Positions 59,232 to 64,000 of a stretch of 64,000 nucleotides of DNA are shown one piece after another; the stretch's first letter is position 1, and each line of letters starts with the position of its first letter. A program made the translations under genes and the position numbers. A model generated the notes under the pieces. That model was not told the DNA's origin. It saw only the letters and a program-made list of their open reading frames with translations, and made no database searches. This DNA comes from Neisseriaceae bacterium. GTDB lineage: Bacteria > Pseudomonadota > Gammaproteobacteria > Burkholderiales > Neisseriaceae. The DNA is taken from the NCBI GenBank assembly GCA_017991555.1, contig JAGOQM010000002.1, positions 186,001 to 250,000 of the forward strand, in the 5' to 3' direction.

Positions 59232-61195
59232 AGACGCCCCCCTTGGCCCAAGCGGCCACGATAGCGTTTATCAGTTAGCGCCAACAGTCCGCCCAGCGCC
59301 ATCATGAGGCCGCCGTACCAAACCAAACCCATCAATGGTCGATAGTAAATGCGCACCAACCAAGGGCTATTTTCTGGCTGACTGCCCAACATTTCGCCCA
59401 ATGAAATCGAAACATCAGCCCAAACGGTGTGATACACAGACGACTCGGTCATGGGCTGATCACCCGTGACGTATTGACGTTTTTCGGGTCGCAACCAAGC
59501 CTTTAGCTGTCCATTATGACCCACACTAAAGTGCCCAATTAAGCTTTGGTAGTTAGGCCCGGATTTTCCTTCTAAATGCTTAAAGGCGATATCGTAGCCA
59601 GCCATTGAAACGGTTTCATTAGGGGCTATTTTTTTATGCTCTTCAAGGCCATAGCTGCTGACCCAAGCAGCGCCCAGTACAAACATCGCCAAACCCAAGT
59701 GCGCCAGATGCATCCCTAGAAAAGCCCTTGGCTGATTCAACACCGTTCGCCACCAGCTGCGCTGATGCCTCGTTAGGTGTACCCGTTGCCAGACAGCGTT
59801 AAGCGTCGTCAGGCCCACCCACAACGCCAAGGCTGCCGCCACAGCCACACCCCAACGCCATTGAGGCATCAGCCAAGGCAATAAACCACCCACCAAGACC
59901 GAAACCACTGCCCATTGCAAAGCGCGGCGCCGCCACAAATGGCTGCTAGGCTGGCGCCAGGGTAAAAATGTCGTCATGCCTAAAAAAATAAGCATGGCCA
60001 GCATAATCGGGACAAACACTCGATTAAAATAAGGAGGGCCTACCGAAAACTTCCCACCACCCACCACATCCATCACCAACGGGAACAGAGTGCCAATCAA
60101 AACGCTGGCACAGGCTGCCACTAAAAACACATTATTAAATAACAATCCGGCTTCCCGCGACCATAAGCCAAAACGGACTGAACTTGATAGCTGTGGGGCA
60201 CGCCAGCCATACAACAACAATGCACCACCCACAACCAAAGCCAAGAACAGCAAGATAAACACACCGCGACTCGGATCGGTCGCAAAAGCATGCACCGACG
60301 TCAACACGCCGGAGCGCACTAAGAATGTGCCCAATAACGACAGTGAAAACGCCAATATGGCCAACAATGCCGTCCAACGCTTAAAGCTGCCACGTTTTTC
60401 AGTCACAGCAAGCGAATGCATTAAAGCCGTACCGGCCAGCCATGGCATCAATGAAGCATTTTCAACCGGATCCCAAAACCACCACCCGCCCCAACCCAGC
60501 TCGTAATAAGCCCAAATGCTGCCAACCAAGATCCCCAAGGTGAGACAAGACCAAGCAGCCATCGTCCATGGCCGACTATATTTAGCCCAAGAGGCATCTA
60601 AACGCCCTAGTAGTAAAGCGGTTATGGCAAAAGCAAAAGCCACAGAAAAGCCAACGTAGCCCATGTACAATAAAGGGGGATGAATGATTAAGCCGATATC
60701 TTGTAAAAGCGGGTTTAAACCTAAACCCTCCAATGGCACTACGGTGCTGCGCACGAAGGGATTGGATGTAAAAAGAATAAACAGCAGCATACCCAAAGCA
60801 AGCCAACTCAATAGCGACACCACCAGCACCTGAACAGGCCAAGGCAGCTGTCGACCACACACGCAGACCGCCAGCAACCACCCCATTAAAAACACCAGCC
60901 AAAGCAATAACGATCCCTCGTGACCACTCCATACGGCAGAAAGCCGATACCACCAAGGCAACAAGGTGTGCGACTGCGTAACCACATATTGAACCGAAAA
61001 ATCATGGTTTAAAAACGCCAGGCTCAGGCTGACATAGCTCAGCCCTACGCTGGCGCCTAAAAGCCAAGCAAGAGGCTTCACCATGCTCATCCCAAGCTGA
61101 TTCTGGCGTAGCCCGGACCATAGGCCAACAGACCCTAAAAATAATGCCAACACACACGCCTGCATCAATAAAAAATGTCCTATTTGGATGCTCAT
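59228..61195 (-). CDS. ccmF: haem lyase CcmF
   Basis: 655 residues, about 14 transmembrane segments. The WWD haem-handling signature GWGGWWFWDPVENASLMPW, the PPLLYMGYVGFS region and periplasmic His residues are present. Core of the CcmFHI complex that transfers haem from holo-CcmE to apocytochrome c. Confidence 0.96.
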   Translation of the reverse strand: MSIQIGHFLLMQACVLALFLGSVGLWSGLRQNQLGMSMVKPLAWLLGASVGLSYVSLSLAFLNHDFSVQYVVTQSHTLLPWWYRLSAVWSGHEGSLLLWLVFLMGWLLAVCVCGRQLPWPVQVLVVSLLSWLALGMLLFILFTSNPFVRSTVVPLEGLGLNPLLQDIGLIIHPPLLYMGYVGFSVAFAFAITALLLGRLDASWAKYSRPWTMAAWSCLTLGILVGSIWAYYELGWGGWWFWDPVENASLMPWLAGTALMHSLAVTEKRGSFKRWTALLAILAFSLSLLGTFLVRSGVLTSVHAFATDPSRGVFILLFLALVVGGALLLYGWRAPQLSSSVRFGLWSREAGLLFNNVFLVAACASVLIGTLFPLVMDVVGGGKFSVGPPYFNRVFVPIMLAMLIFLGMTTFLPWRQPSSHLWRRRALQWAVVSVLVGGLLPWLMPQWRWGVAVAAALALWVGLTTLNAVWQRVHLTRHQRSWWRTVLNQPRAFLGMHLAHLGLAMFVLGAAWVSSYGLEEHKKIAPNETVSMAGYDIAFKHLEGKSGPNYQSLIGHFSVGHNGQLKAWLRPEKRQYVTGDQPMTESSVYHTVWADVSISLGEMLGSQPENSPWLVRIYYRPLMGLVWYGGLMMALGGLLALTDKRYRGRLGQGGRL

Positions 61196-61635
61196 GGTGT
61201 GCTTTCCTTCTGATGGTTGTGGGCTTGATCAATCACTGCCTGAGCCTCTGGTGGCATGTAGTTTTCATCATGCTTGGCCAACACCTCATTGGCCTCAAAC
61301 TGCTGCCCTGTCCATCGCCCTTGAACCACCACCCCCTGACCTTCTTTAAATAAGTCTGGCAAACTGCCCGCATACAGCACCGTCACGACTTCATCAGTGT
61401 CGGTCACTTGAAAGCGAACATTAACGCCATCAGAAAGCCGCACCACCGAGCCGGGTAAAACCAACCCACCAATGCGAAATACCTGAGACTGAGGCGCCTC
61501 TCCTTGTATCAGCTGCGTCGGCGAGTAAAAAAACACCATGTTTTGACGCAGTGCTTGAATCAGGAAAAATGCCATCAATCCCAAAGTACATAAGCCAGTA
61601 ACAATGACCCAAAGCCTTTTTTGACGCGGCTTCAT
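61192..61635 (-). CDS. ccmE: haem chaperone CcmE
   Basis: 147 residues: N-terminal TM (LWVIVTGLCTLGLMAFFLIQAL), OB-fold core (FRIGGLVLPGSVVR), haem-binding VLAKHDENYMPPE with the covalent His. Shuttles haem in the periplasm. Overlaps ccmD and ccmF by four bases each. Confidence 0.96.
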   Translation of the reverse strand: MKPRQKRLWVIVTGLCTLGLMAFFLIQALRQNMVFFYSPTQLIQGEAPQSQVFRIGGLVLPGSVVRLSDGVNVRFQVTDTDEVVTVLYAGSLPDLFKEGQGVVVQGRWTGQQFEANEVLAKHDENYMPPEAQAVIDQAHNHQKESTP

Positions 61636-61799
61636 GATGGCAACCGCTCTGTTTTTTTCTGTTGGCGGCGTAAACGCTGTGCCCGTCTAATTAAGCCGTA
61701 CACTTCCCACAACAACACCCCGAGCAGCAGCCCTAAAACACCCCAAACATAGGCGCCATATCCCTCCATAACGACCCACTCAAGCATCATGTTCGTCAT
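61632..61799 (-). CDS. ccmD: CcmD, small membrane protein of haem export
   Basis: 55 residues from the ATG at 61799 behind AAAGGGGG. One TM (GYGAYVWGVLGLLLGVLLWE) followed by a strongly basic tail RRAQRLRRQQKK, the CcmD hallmark. Overlaps ccmC by 20 bases and ccmE by four. Needed to release holo-CcmE from CcmABC. Confidence 0.9.
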   Translation of the reverse strand: MTNMMLEWVVMEGYGAYVWGVLGLLLGVLLWEVYGLIRRAQRLRRQQKKTERLPS

Positions 61800-62577
61800 C
61801 ACTTACCCCCTTTATTTCGGTCAGCATTCGCCAGGCTTGGTGCTGCGACCAGACGCCCTCTGCCACAATCAAACGACAGCGCCATAATATGACACCCCAA
61901 GCATAAAACCACAGCGCTAAAGTCATCAGAAGCAAAGGCCACATCATGCTGGGCGCCATGCGGCTCCCCTCTAAAAAGGACAGCGAGGCGCCTTGATGCA
62001 ATGTTTGCCACCACATAACCGAATAGTGAATAATAGGTAGGTTAACGCCCCCCACAATCACCAACAAAGACCCTGCGACATAAGCTCGCGGCCCTAAAGG
62101 TAGGCTCTGAATCAAAGCCATAAAACCAAGGTAAAGAAACAGTAGGCACAGCATGCTGGTTAGTCTTGCATCCCAAACCCAAAAGGTTCCCCAGGTAGGT
62201 TGTCCCCATAAGGCGCCGCTGACTAAAGAAACCAGGCACAGTAGCGCCCCTGTTGGGGCAATTGCCTGGACCATCCAAGCAGACAATTTGGTTTTTAGCA
62301 CCAAATACACTAATGACCAGCCCACCATCATCAAGTACAAGAACATGGCCAACCAACTGCTGGGAACATGGACATATAAAATACGATAAACAGGCCCCTG
62401 AACCCCATCAATGGGGGCCTTCACCCACCCCCAATAAAGCCCAATGAGGCCCAGCACAATCGCCAACGCAAGGCACCACGGTGCCAAGCGCTGAGCCATC
62501 AGGCTAAAACGTTTTGGGCTCGCAAATTGCAGCATGCGCTGCCACAGGTTTGGCGGGCGCTTTTTGCTCAAGATCAT
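61780..62577 (-). CDS. ccmC: haem transporter subunit CcmC
   Basis: 265 residues from the ATG at 62577, six bases after AAAAGG; the ATG two codons earlier touches that motif. Six TM segments and the WWD-type signature TWGTFWVWDARLTSMLCLLF. Loads haem onto CcmE with CcmD. Confidence 0.95.
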   Translation of the reverse strand: MILSKKRPPNLWQRMLQFASPKRFSLMAQRLAPWCLALAIVLGLIGLYWGWVKAPIDGVQGPVYRILYVHVPSSWLAMFLYLMMVGWSLVYLVLKTKLSAWMVQAIAPTGALLCLVSLVSGALWGQPTWGTFWVWDARLTSMLCLLFLYLGFMALIQSLPLGPRAYVAGSLLVIVGGVNLPIIHYSVMWWQTLHQGASLSFLEGSRMAPSMMWPLLLMTLALWFYAWGVILWRCRLIVAEGVWSQHQAWRMLTEIKGVSDDEHDA

Positions 62578-62587
62578 CTTCATCCTT

Positions 62588-63259
62588 TTAAAAAAGTTGT
62601 TTGATCGCCAGCAAGCACACATAGGGCATAAAAAACCATGTGCCTAATAGCAACACCAGCAATAGCCACAGCGCAGGCATGGCACTGCCGCCGCCCAACA
62701 CCAATAAAACCGCCTGACAGCCAAAAATCAAAATGGGCACACATAAGGGCAGCTGCAACAATGCCAATAATGCCCCACTACGATCCAAACCTAACGTTAA
62801 CGCACTGGTTAAGGCCCCTAGGGCTGACAATATTGGGGTGCCCAACAATAAGCCTAATAACAGTGGGACATAGGCCGACTCCGGTAATTGATACTGTAGG
62901 GCAATCAAAGGCGACAGTAGCAAAATGGGCACACCAAAAGTCAGCCAATGCGCGAAGACCTTCACCGCAATCATCAAGCTTTGTGGTAGCGGTAACAGTA
63001 ATAGCTGAGTCAGGCTCCCATCGCGCCAATCTGCTTCAAAAATTTGTGACAAAGACAATAGATTCGCCAGCAGTATCGCCACCCAGATCACCGCTACGCC
63101 AATGGCGCTGAGCAAATTTGGCTCAGGATTGATGGCCAATGGAAAAAGGCTACTCACCAGAATAAAAAAAATCAGACCCACGCCCACGCCAGCACGATTG
63201 CGCCAAGCCAGGCTTAAGTCGCGCCACAATAACCAGATCAAATAATGCCGTAGCTTCAT
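62588..63259 (-). CDS. ccmB: haem exporter permease CcmB
   Basis: 223 residues from the ATG at 63259 (MKLRHYLIWLLWRDLSLAWR), which overlaps the ccmA stop as ATGA. Six TM segments; IFEADWRDGSLTQLLLLP is the CcmB signature. Membrane part of the CcmAB ATPase that resets CcmCD-CcmE. Confidence 0.95.
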   Translation of the reverse strand: MKLRHYLIWLLWRDLSLAWRNRAGVGVGLIFFILVSSLFPLAINPEPNLLSAIGVAVIWVAILLANLLSLSQIFEADWRDGSLTQLLLLPLPQSLMIAVKVFAHWLTFGVPILLLSPLIALQYQLPESAYVPLLLGLLLGTPILSALGALTSALTLGLDRSGALLALLQLPLCVPILIFGCQAVLLVLGGGSAMPALWLLLVLLLGTWFFMPYVCLLAIKQLF

Positions 63260-63921
63260 GCACCACCCCCAGCAAGCACTATTTGTCGCGGCGGCTGCGC
63301 TAAGTCGGGGTAATCTTGATGAGTGGTAAAAATCACCAAACCAGCCTGACGTACATGCGCATCGACCCAAGCCACCAAGGACTTCGCCCCTTGTGCGTCC
63401 AGTGCGCTAAACGGTTCATCTAATAACCACACGGGCCGTTTCAAAAAGCGTAATCGCAGCAATGCAACACGGCGCTGCTGCCCTTTTGAAAGCTGGCCAA
63501 TGGGTACATCCAACGCCGAAGTCAGGGCCATTTCAGTTAGGGCCGAAGAGATCGTCTGAGGGTCTGGGCGCTGGCCTGACAAACGAATTTGCCACGCAAG
63601 GTGTTCACCCAACGTCCACTCTCTTTTCAACGCATCTGCATGCCCACAATAATGCCAAAGCCCACGCAGCTCATCCCCCCACGTTTTGACCATTTGCCCG
63701 TGCCACAACACGCGACCAGTATAGGCAGGCCTCAGCGTTGCTAAGGTTTCCAGCAAGGTGGTTTTCCCACAGCCGTTACGGCCCACGATATGGATGGCGT
63801 CGCCTGCATCAGCCCAAAAGCTTAGGGGCTGATTCAAAACCCGCTCTTGCCGAGCCAGCACTAAATCCTGAACCTTCAGCCATGGGCCAGCGCTGGCTTG
63901 CTCCTCATGCGGCGGATGCAT
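63256..63921 (-). CDS. ccmA: haem exporter ATP-binding protein CcmA
   Basis: 221 residues. Walker A VGRNGCGKTTLLETL, ABC signature LSKGQQRRVALLRL, Walker B WLLDEPFSALD. Start taken at 63921, overlapping the end of the preceding gene by 17 bases. Whether a later start is used cannot be decided, but the core begins near residue 15. Confidence 0.95.
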   Translation of the reverse strand: MHPPHEEQASAGPWLKVQDLVLARQERVLNQPLSFWADAGDAIHIVGRNGCGKTTLLETLATLRPAYTGRVLWHGQMVKTWGDELRGLWHYCGHADALKREWTLGEHLAWQIRLSGQRPDPQTISSALTEMALTSALDVPIGQLSKGQQRRVALLRLRFLKRPVWLLDEPFSALDAQGAKSLVAWVDAHVRQAGLVIFTTHQDYPDLAQPPRQIVLAGGGA

Positions 63922-64000
63922 AAGTGCTCAAAAAAGCCTGATCCTGGGCTACAAAAGCCTGCAAAAGCCGTAATAAGGCTGGATACACTTGACTGTGTAA
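63905..64000 (-). CDS. C-terminal end of the gene upstream of ccmA, partial
   Basis: A frame open to the window edge ends LHSQVYPALLRLLQAFVAQD, then QAFLSTYASAA and TGA at 63905. The helix-rich Leu/Ala tail would suit a TorD/NapD-type chaperone or similar, but 31 residues are too few to say. It overlaps ccmA by 17 bases, which points to one operon. Confidence 0.5.
   Translation of the reverse strand, partial: LHSQVYPALLRLLQAFVAQDQAFLSTYASAA

Overview
The window carries two kinds of DNA from a beta-proteobacterium, most likely a member of the Neisseriales. The strongest taxonomic clue is the compact ProQ/FinO protein at 35.66 kb, which closely resembles the Neisseria protein. The host gene set (cydPABX, lrgAB, aroC, aroE, glnA, ubiX, ogt, an MtrF/AbgT transporter, ccmABCDEFGHI) is ordinary for the class. 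The genus cannot be fixed from sequence alone. A complete System I cytochrome c maturation operon would be unusual in Neisseria proper.

Region 1 to about 18.3 kb is the right-hand part of a lambda-like prophage, cut off at the left edge inside its late operon. The control region is readable: cI (8998, +) and cro (8833, -) flank a promoter/operator block, and a second block after cI fires rightward into a structured leader. Leftward transcription runs cro, cII, replication gene O with internal iteron-like repeats, a nin-like block (RuvC-like nuclease, NinB, YbcO), a gene in the Q position, a promoter/terminator pair of the pR'/tR' kind, membrane and lipoprotein genes, a tRNA-like element, HNH, terS and terL. 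Rightward transcription runs through small early genes, tRNA-Arg(CCU), ssb, an HNH nuclease, rdgC, a DUF2786 protein and an excisionase-like gene, meeting the convergent integrase. Most of the rightward early gene units sit just behind an intrinsic terminator, which implies processive antitermination. A promoter plus terminator opposite the cII-O gap looks like an OOP antisense RNA.

Region 18.5 to 34 kb is chromosome: lrgB/lrgA, a rhodanese, aroC, the cytochrome bd operon cydP-cydA-cydB-cydX, a GbsR-like regulator, a TSUP permease, then an iron/haem island. In that island two near-identical Fur-type promoters drive a stand-alone small RNA and a HugZ/HutZ haem protein whose 3' UTR contains a sibling copy of the same small RNA. 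mtgA, aroE, glnA, a chorismate mutase and a DHA2 efflux pump follow.

Region 34 to 50 kb holds ubiX, proQ, a choline-to-betaine locus (betT divergent from betB-betA, no betI seen), an Ada-AlkA fusion with ogt, a stand-alone RlmK-like methyltransferase, rhlE, a LysE exporter, a type A chloramphenicol acetyltransferase, then a poor, AT-rich stretch with an IS3-family remnant that abuts a truncated gene, and tRNA-Pro(GGG) and tRNA-fMet.

Region 50.8 to 64 kb holds a Cys/His-tailed small protein, an M20 amidohydrolase with an AbgT-type transporter, a lipoprotein with two LprI-like domains, a 670-base repeat-bearing gap, a HAD phosphatase resembling phosphorylcholine phosphatase, and the ccm operon, read leftward from the right edge behind the tail of another gene.
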